64,000 bases of DNA from Flavobacteriales bacterium. GTDB taxonomy: Bacteria; Bacteroidota; Bacteroidia; Flavobacteriales_F; PHOS-HE28. Below are positions 49,846-56,968 of the stretch, one piece after another (the stretch's first letter is position 1; every line of letters starts with the position of its first letter). The DNA lies in the NCBI GenBank assembly GCA_016700415.1, contig CP065018.1:1742001-1806000 (forward strand), in the 5' to 3' direction. The position numbers were made by a program, and so were the translations under genes. The notes beneath the pieces were generated by a model. That model ran no database searches. It was not told the origin of the DNA and saw only the letters and a list, made by a program, of their open reading frames with translations.

Positions 49846-50814
49846 TTAGGCTATGGCACCTGCAGGAGGTAGAAGTGCAGGATAAGCTTTCCCTTTCAGC
49901 AATCGCAAATATCCAATGGCAATGTATGAAGCAGTCAGCATTCTTGATAAATCATTTGAGGTGATTGGGGTCTTTGTTCTACCCTCATGCGCAATGCTGT
50001 TTCGATGTTCTTTCATCTCGTTCAAGGCCTCCATTACTTCAGCCTTTAATACAGGGTAATTCGCCAACCTTGCATATTCGGGAAGTAGCTCATTTAATTT
50101 CACCCCATACGATTTCAAATTACCATCTTCATACTTTGCGGAATCTGCCAGCCGCCTTTCCTGACCCTGCAGCAGCAATGAAAGCGGTGCCTCAATAGCA
50201 ACTGAAGCCGGGACTATGGCCTGTGCCAAATTGTTTTTATGGAAGGCGTCAAAGGCGGTAATCAGGTTTTTTAATGAGTGATTTTCTCCGGTAAATTCTG
50301 CCCAAATGACAATTGCTGAAACAAGACCCTTCAACGAAGGATTTCCTTGAGGGACCGCATAGATTGTGCGGCTATGGGATAATAGCCAATGAAACGGCGA
50401 GTTACCATGAAATTCAATTGGAATGACCTCTGATCCATCTGGCTTGGCTTGGCCATTATAGTGTATGTGAAGTATGGTTGCATCCTTTGGAACCCCAACA
50501 TCTTGCAGGTTGAGTGCATGCATTTTCCCTGGGGTCAGCTCAACTGAAAGAAATGTCGACCAACCCCCGACCATTGCAAACAACCCAGCAGCAAATGGGT
50601 TTGTGAAATGCCTTAGCAATTCTGTCCACCAATTGATTTCGATTTTGCATGAGATGCACCGTATCGGCCAGTTATGAATATACCTATCGAGGTTGTAATC
50701 ATTAATTGAAAACTGACTTGAACAGCCGATGGTTGGGCAGTGAGTTGAGTCGCGAAAGGTGCGTGTGCTTGATATTGGCAATGGCAAACGGTTCATGGAC
50801 TTAGCAATTATCAT
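49846..50814 (-). CDS. HEPN-like protein with an N-terminal Cys4 zinc-ribbon
   Basis: A protein of about 322 residues I cannot assign to a named family. Near its N-terminus two Cys pairs (HCPTIGC and RCISCK) about 30 residues apart look like a zinc ribbon. The middle has a mixed beta region with DATILHIHYNGQAKPDGSEVIPIEFHG. Near the C-terminus LNEMKEHRNSIAHEG carries an Arg-x4-His arrangement (RNSIAH) like the catalytic motif of HEPN ribonucleases, inside a helical pair. The ATG at 50814 is a choice; the frame is open to 50946 and another ATG lies at 50796. Base composition is lower in GC than the chromosome and the neighbours are a secreted propeller and a toxin pair, so acquisition by transfer is likely. 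Confidence 0.6.
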   Translation of the reverse strand: MIIAKSMNRLPLPISSTRTFRDSTHCPTIGCSSQFSINDYNLDRYIHNWPIRCISCKIEINWWTELLRHFTNPFAAGLFAMVGGWSTFLSVELTPGKMHALNLQDVGVPKDATILHIHYNGQAKPDGSEVIPIEFHGNSPFHWLLSHSRTIYAVPQGNPSLKGLVSAIVIWAEFTGENHSLKNLITAFDAFHKNNLAQAIVPASVAIEAPLSLLLQGQERRLADSAKYEDGNLKSYGVKLNELLPEYARLANYPVLKAEVMEALNEMKEHRNSIAHEGRTKTPITSNDLSRMLTASYIAIGYLRLLKGKAYPALLPPAGAIA

Positions 50815-51002
50815 TTTCAACAATGGTCGGCCCCCACCTTCGCGGTTGGCGGGTTTGCCAGTCCCACTGCTCCGTGGGCTCCACCATATATGGACGGTAC
50901 AATTTGGAAGGGCGAAGAGGGATGCCTCGAAAAGTGGTAAATTCACTCGCTGCCGTTCAAATGCATCTTCAGCCTCCTTTCAATGGTGTCGCCCTTAGCC
51001 TG

Positions 51003-53120
51003 TTACTCTTTAATCAATTTCTGCACTATCCTGTGGCCATCACTGAATTTCACTTCAACAAAATAGAGACCATTATCCCGATCGATCAAGTCGTACGTCA
51101 ACTCATCAGAGGTTAGATTCCACTTGCCCCGGAAAAGTTGTTGTCCTGTTATATCGAACAGTTCAATTGAGGAGATATTGGAGGCTCCACCAGCGTATAG
51201 AGTAACAGACCCAGAAGTAGGATTGGGCGCTATTCGCACCTCACCCATTTTAGGACTCTCCTTGACACCTGCGAAAATACTATTCAGCTCTCGTTTCCAT
51301 ATCCCATAGTGACTCATTCCAGCAAAGATGTTGCTACCATTTACCGCAACTAAATTTGCAGAGCTACCCAGTAAATCATTATTAATAGGAGTCCAATTAT
51401 CACCATTGTCAGTAGAAGCTAATATCCCTTGGCCGCAGGTTGTTACAAAAAGCGACGGACCGTTAGCAGCAAATGACATGACACAGGGCAGACCTAAACC
51501 ACTATTCACTATGCTCCAAGTATTGCCATTGTCCATGGACCGCAAAAGCTCTTGACCTTGCCCCCCGGCAAAAATGGTAGTTCCTACAACTGAAAGATTC
51601 TTAAAAGAACCTGTACTCATTTGGACCCAATTGGTGCCGCCGTCATCTGATCGGAAGATCCCTGAACCAGCTGCGAAAAGGCTTGAACCGGATATTGCAA
51701 GAGCTTGAACTTCCACGCTGGATAGGCCTTGATTAATAGGAATCCAATTACTCCCATTATCTACCGATTTAAATACACCACCAGTGGTTCCAGCATAGAT
51801 CGCCATACTGGTGGAAAGAAGGGAGTGCACATCAAGGTTCAACATGCCTGAACTTGCTTCCACCCAACTCACCCCTTCATCCAAGGAACGATACACACCG
51901 GATCCATCAGTGCCCGCATAAAGTGCGCCACCGGTATGGAGCAGAGTCGTAATGGTAACATTTCCGGGAATGTAGCTCCCTTCTGACCAGTGAACACCTT
52001 CATCGGCCGAATAGTCGACCCTTCCAAGAACAGCCGCGTGCAAATTAGATCCATTAACGACCGTTGCGGATACAGTTGTGCCCACCAATCCACTGTTTGA
52101 AGCAACCCAAGTGGCCCCATGGTCTATTGACCGAAAAACTCCTCTATCATACGCGCCTGCAAAAAAAGATGTAGATGTGGCTACAAATGCTTTCACGTAA
52201 GGACTTATCAATGTGGAGCCTATCGCAGACCAGCTAAAGCCATTATCGGATGAACGGAATATCCCGTCAACCTGAAGGCCAGCATAGAGGTATGACCCGT
52301 CGGTGCCAATTGATCGAACATTTAGATTAGGCAAGCCCGAATTTGCAAGCGACCAACTTGCACCGCCATTTGTTGAACGGTAAATGCCGTTGTATTCAGT
52401 CCTTGCAAAAACGTATGACCCAATGATCTCCAATCCAACTACATTGGCGTTCGACATGCCCATGTTCGCTTCAGTCCAGCTTGCACCATAGTCCGTTGAG
52501 CGAAAGACACCGCTGCCAATTGTTCCAGCATATAGTGTTGATCCAGTAGCCGACAAGGAAGCGACAGTCATGTTGGTCAAACCACTATTGACCTGCGTCC
52601 AATTAGACCCGTTATCAGTAGTCCGAAATACCCCTGACGACCCAGTGCCAACAAATATGTCAGAACCAATCACGGCGAGTGATATTGTATTGAAATCCGT
52701 CAGACCGGTATTTACCGCATTCCAGCTTAGCCCATTATCAATTGACCGGAATATCCCTTCGCCTCCTAGGGTGGCGGTATAAAGGTCCGTTCCACTGACC
52801 GCAAGATCTGAAATCCAACTCCCTGGTAATCCTGTATTCGCCGGGGTCCAATTCTCACCATCATCAACGGAGCGATATATCCCCCCTAGGCCTAAGCCCA
52901 CGAATAGCCCTGTCCCTGATACGGCGAAGCAATTGATGCTACCGCCCACAGGTCCATTTGTTTGAACCCATTGGGCAGATGATGAGACTGAAGCGAGCAC
53001 AATCGACAACGCAGAGATCGCACGTAGAAGAGCAGTGTATCCGCCACATTGATGGCCGATTCTTCGCAAAGCACCTTGCTGCATCGGACTCCGGCCCGCT
53101 TGAAGTTCATCCTTAATCAT
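51003..53120 (-). CDS. Secreted Asp-box beta-propeller protein with type IX sorting domain
   Basis: A 705-residue protein with a signal sequence (about 30-49, LLRAISALSIVLASVSSSAQ). Next come thirteen Asp-box (BNR)-like repeats of the form RSxDxGxxW, spaced about 40-45 residues (for example FRSIDNGLSW, YRSTNGGASW, FRSDDGGTNW). A C-terminal type A sorting domain follows (MGEVRIAPNPTSGSVTLY ... GLYFVEVKFSDGHRIVQKLIKE). It should be secreted by the T9SS and fixed to the surface after PorU cleavage. The repeats resemble sialidase/Ycf48/VPS10-type propellers but lack visible catalytic residues, so a binding or adhesive role is more likely. TACATTCG lies directly upstream of the ATG. Confidence 0.85.
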   Translation of the reverse strand: MIKDELQAGRSPMQQGALRRIGHQCGGYTALLRAISALSIVLASVSSSAQWVQTNGPVGGSINCFAVSGTGLFVGLGLGGIYRSVDDGENWTPANTGLPGSWISDLAVSGTDLYTATLGGEGIFRSIDNGLSWNAVNTGLTDFNTISLAVIGSDIFVGTGSSGVFRTTDNGSNWTQVNSGLTNMTVASLSATGSTLYAGTIGSGVFRSTDYGASWTEANMGMSNANVVGLEIIGSYVFARTEYNGIYRSTNGGASWSLANSGLPNLNVRSIGTDGSYLYAGLQVDGIFRSSDNGFSWSAIGSTLISPYVKAFVATSTSFFAGAYDRGVFRSIDHGATWVASNSGLVGTTVSATVVNGSNLHAAVLGRVDYSADEGVHWSEGSYIPGNVTITTLLHTGGALYAGTDGSGVYRSLDEGVSWVEASSGMLNLDVHSLLSTSMAIYAGTTGGVFKSVDNGSNWIPINQGLSSVEVQALAISGSSLFAAGSGIFRSDDGGTNWVQMSTGSFKNLSVVGTTIFAGGQGQELLRSMDNGNTWSIVNSGLGLPCVMSFAANGPSLFVTTCGQGILASTDNGDNWTPINNDLLGSSANLVAVNGSNIFAGMSHYGIWKRELNSIFAGVKESPKMGEVRIAPNPTSGSVTLYAGGASNISSIELFDITGQQLFRGKWNLTSDELTYDLIDRDNGLYFVEVKFSDGHRIVQKLIKE

Positions 53121-53175
53121 CGTGACGAATGTAGCAGAAACTGGTGGTAGTGACAGGTTTGGAAGGCCCCCGCTC

Positions 53176-53469
53176 CTACGGCCCGAATTTCTTGCTGGGC
53201 TTGCGGCTCATGTGCCGGACTTGATGCACAACGACCTTCTTCCCGTCCACGCGCACGACGACACGGAACGGAAGCTTGCTCAGCATCACATGCCCATAAG
53301 GGCCTTTGCGTCTGGCTTTGGTCGGGTTGTGTTCCAGTTCGCTGATGCAAGCGTCCCAAGCTGAGATGAACCTCCTTGCCCGCTTGGGGTCAAGAGCATG
53401 CTGGTGTGAACGGATCGTTTCGACCTGCTCATGCACTTGAGGCAGAACGATCACCTCATAGCGCTTCAT
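53176..53469 (-). CDS. RelE/ParE-family toxin
   Basis: A 97-residue protein with the short alpha/beta fold of ParE/RelE toxins: MKRYEVIVLPQVHEQVETIRSH as strand-helix, RARRFISAWDACISEL as the second helix, and strands PFRVVVRVDGKKVVVHQVRHMSRK at the end. Basic residues in the last strand fit an RNA- or gyrase-directed toxin; the two cannot be separated by eye. Its start overlaps the end of the antitoxin gene by 14 bases. Confidence 0.82.
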   Translation of the reverse strand: MKRYEVIVLPQVHEQVETIRSHQHALDPKRARRFISAWDACISELEHNPTKARRKGPYGHVMLSKLPFRVVVRVDGKKVVVHQVRHMSRKPSKKFGP

Positions 53470-53710
53470 CGCGCTCTTGAGCTTTGCGCAGTCGCGTGAC
53501 CGATTCTTCTCCGGTGATGGTCTTCAGGTCTCCGCGCAGATATGCCGCATGGTTTCGATTGAACTCCGCGATCTCCTCATCGGTGAGGTCCTCGTCCGCT
53601 CCGGCCTCAACCTCCTTCTTGAAGAACTTGGCCACACGGGTCAAGGTCTTTTCATCCATGATCGACATCAACTGATGGATCAGTTCAAGTTTGGTCGTTG
53701 CGATGTCCAT
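53456..53710 (-). CDS. Antitoxin partner of the RelE/ParE toxin
   Basis: An 84-residue acidic protein starting MDIATTKLELIHQLMSIMDEKTLTRVAKFFKKE, an alpha-helical antitoxin type common in Bacteroidota, with a C-terminal acidic/charged tail (DEEIAEFNRNHAAYLRGD...) likely to bind the toxin. Upstream in the same message as the toxin. No classical DNA-binding motif is obvious. Confidence 0.78.
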   Translation of the reverse strand: MDIATTKLELIHQLMSIMDEKTLTRVAKFFKKEVEAGADEDLTDEEIAEFNRNHAAYLRGDLKTITGEESVTRLRKAQERDEAL

Positions 53711-53756
53711 GGCAGTTAGTTCTGTCGTGTAAAATTAGGCATCCCCTTAGAAACGC

Positions 53757-53785
53757 AGAACGCCCCGGTCTCCCGGGGCGCTCGG
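53757..53785 (-). terminator. Terminator of the TonB-like gene
   Basis: On the minus strand, GCGCCCCGG pairs with CCGGGGCG around GAGA, followed by TTCTGCGTTT. It lies just downstream of the gene ending at 53810. Confidence 0.7.
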
Positions 53786-53809
53786 CTATTGGTGTATGTC
53801 GATTGGTTC

Positions 53810-54481
53810 TTATTTGAGGGGCACGCGCATCTGTACGCGCACCGGTTGGCCGTCCTGGACGCCGGCCTGCCATGGTGGTAAGGAGTTGATCACCCCGGCG
53901 ATCTGATCGGCGGTCCGCGGGTCTTCCGCGCCCACCACCTGCACGTCGGACAATTGCCCGTCCTTCTCCACGATGAAGCTTGCCATCACATCCCCGTGGG
54001 TCTTTCCGACCTTGTCCCGGACGTAGCGCACCAAGGCTTTGTCCCCACCGGGATACTGTGGCATCGTTTGGGCCAAGGTGTATACGAGGTTCTTCAGCGG
54101 TGCGGCGTCGTAGACCTTTTCAGCAAGTTCCCGGCCCCACTTGTCATTCCGTTGCCATACGCCGTTCTTACGCCCTTTCTGATAATCTCCCTCGCTTTCC
54201 ACTTTCCCGTTCGGGTAGTAAAAGACGAAATGACCGTCCGCCACGCGATACTCAGCATCCATGTAGCGGCCATCCGCTTTCAAAACACCGTCCAGGGTAT
54301 AGATGTGTGCTAAAAAGCCACCTTGACCGTCCTTACCACCCGGATCCAAATAGTAGGCCGCCTTGGCCTTGGAAGCAGGTTCCAACACCTCGTCCAAGTA
54401 GCTCCTTTGGGCATTGACGGAGCCAACGGCAAGGCTGGCCATGATCGTGGTGAGAAGAAGGAAGGGCATTGTGGTTTTCAC
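53810..54481 (-). CDS. Periplasmic protein with antitoxin-like MORN repeat and TonB C-terminal domain
   Basis: A 223-residue protein with a signal peptide (MKTTMPFLLLTTIMASLAVGSVNAQ), one MORN-like repeat region (GHFVFYYPNGKVESEGDYQKGRKNGVW, about 83-110), and a C-terminal TonB-like fold (VGKTHGDVMASFIVEKDGQLSDVQVVG ... PPWQAGVQDGQPVRVQMRVPL, about 155-223). There is no membrane anchor, so it is not a classical TonB but belongs to the many stand-alone TonB-domain proteins of Bacteroidota, perhaps binding peptidoglycan or TonB partners. It is followed by a clear terminator. Confidence 0.82.
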   Translation of the reverse strand: MKTTMPFLLLTTIMASLAVGSVNAQRSYLDEVLEPASKAKAAYYLDPGGKDGQGGFLAHIYTLDGVLKADGRYMDAEYRVADGHFVFYYPNGKVESEGDYQKGRKNGVWQRNDKWGRELAEKVYDAAPLKNLVYTLAQTMPQYPGGDKALVRYVRDKVGKTHGDVMASFIVEKDGQLSDVQVVGAEDPRTADQIAGVINSLPPWQAGVQDGQPVRVQMRVPLK

Positions 54482-54560
54482 GGTAAGGAGGTGTTCGCGT
54501 TCTTGTTACGCGGAAGGATCATCCAAGGTTTCACCTTCGATCAAGATCCATGGACCTCCA

Positions 54561-56099
54561 TCAGCTTGCCCACCCCTCCCGGTCCAAACTGCGGTACTGG
54601 ATGGCCTCGGCGAGGTGCTCAGTGCGGATGTCGTTGCTTCCGGCGAGGTCGGCGATGGTGCGGGCCACCTTCAGGATGCGATCGTATGCGCGGGCGCTGA
54701 GGCCGAGGCGTTCCATGGCCTTCTGTAATAGCGCTTGGCCGGTAGCATCAATACGGCAGTATTTGCGCAATTGCTGGGTGGAGATCTGCGCATTACTGTG
54801 CATTTTCGTTCCCTTGTAGCGCTGCTCCTGCACCTGGCGTGCTTTTACGACACGTTCACGCACGGCCGCGCTCTTCTCCGTCTCGCGTTCGCTGGCCAGC
54901 TCGGTGAAGGCCACCGGTGTCACCTCGATGTGGATGTCGATGCGGTCCAGCAGCGGGCCGCTGATCTTGTTCAGGTACTTCTGCACCACGCCGGGGGCAC
55001 AGACGCAATCACGCTCGGGATGGTTGTGGAAGCCGCACGGACACGGGTTCATGGCGGCCACCAGCATGAAGCTCGCGGGATATTCCACGGTGAACTTCGC
55101 ACGGCTGATGGTGACCACGCGGTCCTCCAGCGGTTGGCGCATCACCTCCAGCACAGTGCGCTTGAACTCGGGCAGTTCATCCAGAAAGAGCACACCATTG
55201 TGCGCCATGCTGATCTCGCCCGGCTGAGGGAAAGAACCGCCGCCCACAAGCGCCACATCGCTGATGGTGTGGTGCGGCGATCGGAACGGGCGGGTGCTGA
55301 GCAAGGAATCCTCCGTGCGGAGCTTGCCGGCCACGCTGTGGATCTTGGTGGTCTCCAGCGCCTCGTCGATGTTGAGCGGCGGCATGATCGTGGGGAGGCG
55401 CTTCGCGATCATTGTCTTGCCTGCGCCGGGCGGTCCGATCAGAATGACGTTGTGCCCGCCCGCAGCGGCGATCTCGAAGGCACGCTTGATGTTTTCCTGG
55501 CCTTTCACATCGCTGAGGTCAACGGAATAGTTGCTGCTATGCGCCGCGAACTCGGCAGCGATGTCCATAAGGGTGGGCTCAATGGTGGTACGGCCTTCCA
55601 TCAGCTCCACCACTTGGCTCAGGTGCTCCACACCGATCACGTCGATGCCCTGCACGATGGCGGCCTCGCGTGCGTTGGCAACGGGCACTATCACTCCTTG
55701 GAATCCTTGCTTTTTCGCCTCTAGTGCAATAGGCAATGCGCCTTTGATCGGCCGCACCTCACCGTCCAGCGAAAGCTCGCCCATCACCACGAGATCCGCA
55801 AAGCGGGAGGTGTCCAGCTGCCCACTGGCCGCGAGGATGCCCAAGGCGATCGGAAGGTCGTAGGCGGTCCCTTCCTTGCGAATGTCCGCGGGGGCCAGGT
55901 TGACGGTGATCTCTTTCCCGCGCGGCATGTGGAAGCCGATGTTGCTGATCGCCGCGCTCACCCGTTGGTGGCTCTCCTTCACCGCATTGTCCGGCAAGCC
56001 CACCATGAAGAACTTGAGGCCCTTGATGATGTTCGTCTCCACAGTGATGATGGTGGCGTCCACTCCGAAGACCGCACAACCGAAGTTCTTGACGATCAT
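54561..56099 (-). CDS. ComM/YifB-family Mg-chelatase-like AAA ATPase
   Basis: A 512-residue ring helicase-type ATPase. ComM promotes branch migration during natural transformation. Visible parts are the N-terminal ChlI-like domain (HMPRGKEITVNLAPADIRKEGTAYDLPIALGIL), Walker A GPPGAGKTMIAKRLP, Walker B HNGVLFLDELPEF, the arginine-finger and sensor region with AMNPCPCG, and a Cys cluster (NPCPCGFHNHPERDCVCAP), a likely zinc site typical of YifB. The C-terminal lid is GLSARAYDRILKVARTIADLAG. The ATG at 56099 is chosen; the frame reaches 56180 into a repeat. Competence itself is not shown here. Confidence 0.93.
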   Translation of the reverse strand: MIVKNFGCAVFGVDATIITVETNIIKGLKFFMVGLPDNAVKESHQRVSAAISNIGFHMPRGKEITVNLAPADIRKEGTAYDLPIALGILAASGQLDTSRFADLVVMGELSLDGEVRPIKGALPIALEAKKQGFQGVIVPVANAREAAIVQGIDVIGVEHLSQVVELMEGRTTIEPTLMDIAAEFAAHSSNYSVDLSDVKGQENIKRAFEIAAAGGHNVILIGPPGAGKTMIAKRLPTIMPPLNIDEALETTKIHSVAGKLRTEDSLLSTRPFRSPHHTISDVALVGGGSFPQPGEISMAHNGVLFLDELPEFKRTVLEVMRQPLEDRVVTISRAKFTVEYPASFMLVAAMNPCPCGFHNHPERDCVCAPGVVQKYLNKISGPLLDRIDIHIEVTPVAFTELASERETEKSAAVRERVVKARQVQEQRYKGTKMHSNAQISTQQLRKYCRIDATGQALLQKAMERLGLSARAYDRILKVARTIADLAGSNDIRTEHLAEAIQYRSLDREGWAS

Positions 56100-56113
56100 G
56101 TGGGGGAAGGGTT

Positions 56114-56262
56114 TACCACGGAGACACGGAGGCACGGAGAAATGCAAAATAAGATCAACCGGAACGACGCTACGGCGCAATGGGTACGCAACGTCTGCGC
56201 AACACCAATGACCTCACCACCCAAGGAACCTTTCTTCTCCGTGGCTCTGTGCCTCCGTGGTA
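56114..56262. repeat. Intergenic inverted-word element, copy 3
   Basis: The words TACCACGGAGACACGGAG and GCACGGAGAA (56114-56141) return inverted as TTCTTCTCCGTGGCTCTG and TGCCTCCGTGGTA (56232-56262). The core of about 90 bases is unrelated to that of the other copies. It sits between the comM-like gene and gmhA. Confidence 0.6.
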
Positions 56263-56271
56263 TGCATTTCA

Positions 56272-56847
56272 TCACGCCATCCCTCTTTCGATGTGATCGA
56301 TCAACGCATGGATCACCTTGATGTGGACTTCCTGCACGCGGTCGGCGTAACCTGCATGCGGCACACGGACCTCCACGTCGCAGAGCGGGGCCAGTTTTCC
56401 GCCGTCCTTACCGGTGAGGCCGACGACCTTCACGCCTTGCTTCTTCGCTACTTCCGCTGCACGCAGGACGTTCGGGCTGTTCCCGCTGGTGCTGATGGCG
56501 AGCAGTACATCGCCTGGTTTGCCATGGGCCTGCACGTAGCGTGCGAAGACCTGCTCGAACCCGTGGTCGTTCCCCACGCAACTGAGGTGGCTGGGATCAC
56601 TGATGCTTAATGCTGCTATCGGTGCGCGGTCATCGCGGAACTTGCCGGTGAGCTCCTCGGCGAAGTGCATCGCATCGCACATGCTTCCGCCGTTGCCGCA
56701 ACTGATCAACTTGCCACCCGCCTTCACTGCGGCCAGCATGAGTTCACCAGCGTGCTCCACAGCTAGCAGATTCGCGGGATCCGAGCGGAAGCGCTCCAGT
56801 ACGGAGGCCGCTTCGGAGAAATGACTTTCAATACGTTCGTTCGCCAT
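56272..56847 (-). CDS. gmhA: Phosphoheptose isomerase
   Basis: GmhA is a SIS-domain enzyme converting sedoheptulose 7-phosphate to D-glycero-D-manno-heptose 7-phosphate, the first step of LPS heptose synthesis. The 191 residues show LISCGNGGSMCDAMHFAEELTGKF, the SIS phosphate loop AISTSGNSPNVLRA, VGLTGKDGG and a C-terminal QEVHIKVIHALIDHIE helix. Length and motifs are complete. It is single, with no heptose-cluster neighbours in view. Confidence 0.93.
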   Translation of the reverse strand: MANERIESHFSEAASVLERFRSDPANLLAVEHAGELMLAAVKAGGKLISCGNGGSMCDAMHFAEELTGKFRDDRAPIAALSISDPSHLSCVGNDHGFEQVFARYVQAHGKPGDVLLAISTSGNSPNVLRAAEVAKKQGVKVVGLTGKDGGKLAPLCDVEVRVPHAGYADRVQEVHIKVIHALIDHIERGMA

Positions 56848-56892
56848 GGTCGGGTGTTCGCGAAGATGGGAAGGATTATGCGACAGAGTTCT

Positions 56893-56968
56893 TTCTTAGT
56901 CGTGAGTCTTGAGTCTGGGAGTCTTGAGTCCGCTGGCTCAAGACTCACGACTCCCGGACTCAAGACTA
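56893..56968. repeat. Short shuffled repeat words between gmhA and dsbD
   Basis: The words GTCTTGAGTC, GTGAGTCTTG and their complements (CTCAAGACTC) recur six or seven times in 75 bases. The pattern is a low-complexity inverted cluster, overlapping the dsbD stop. Confidence 0.5.
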
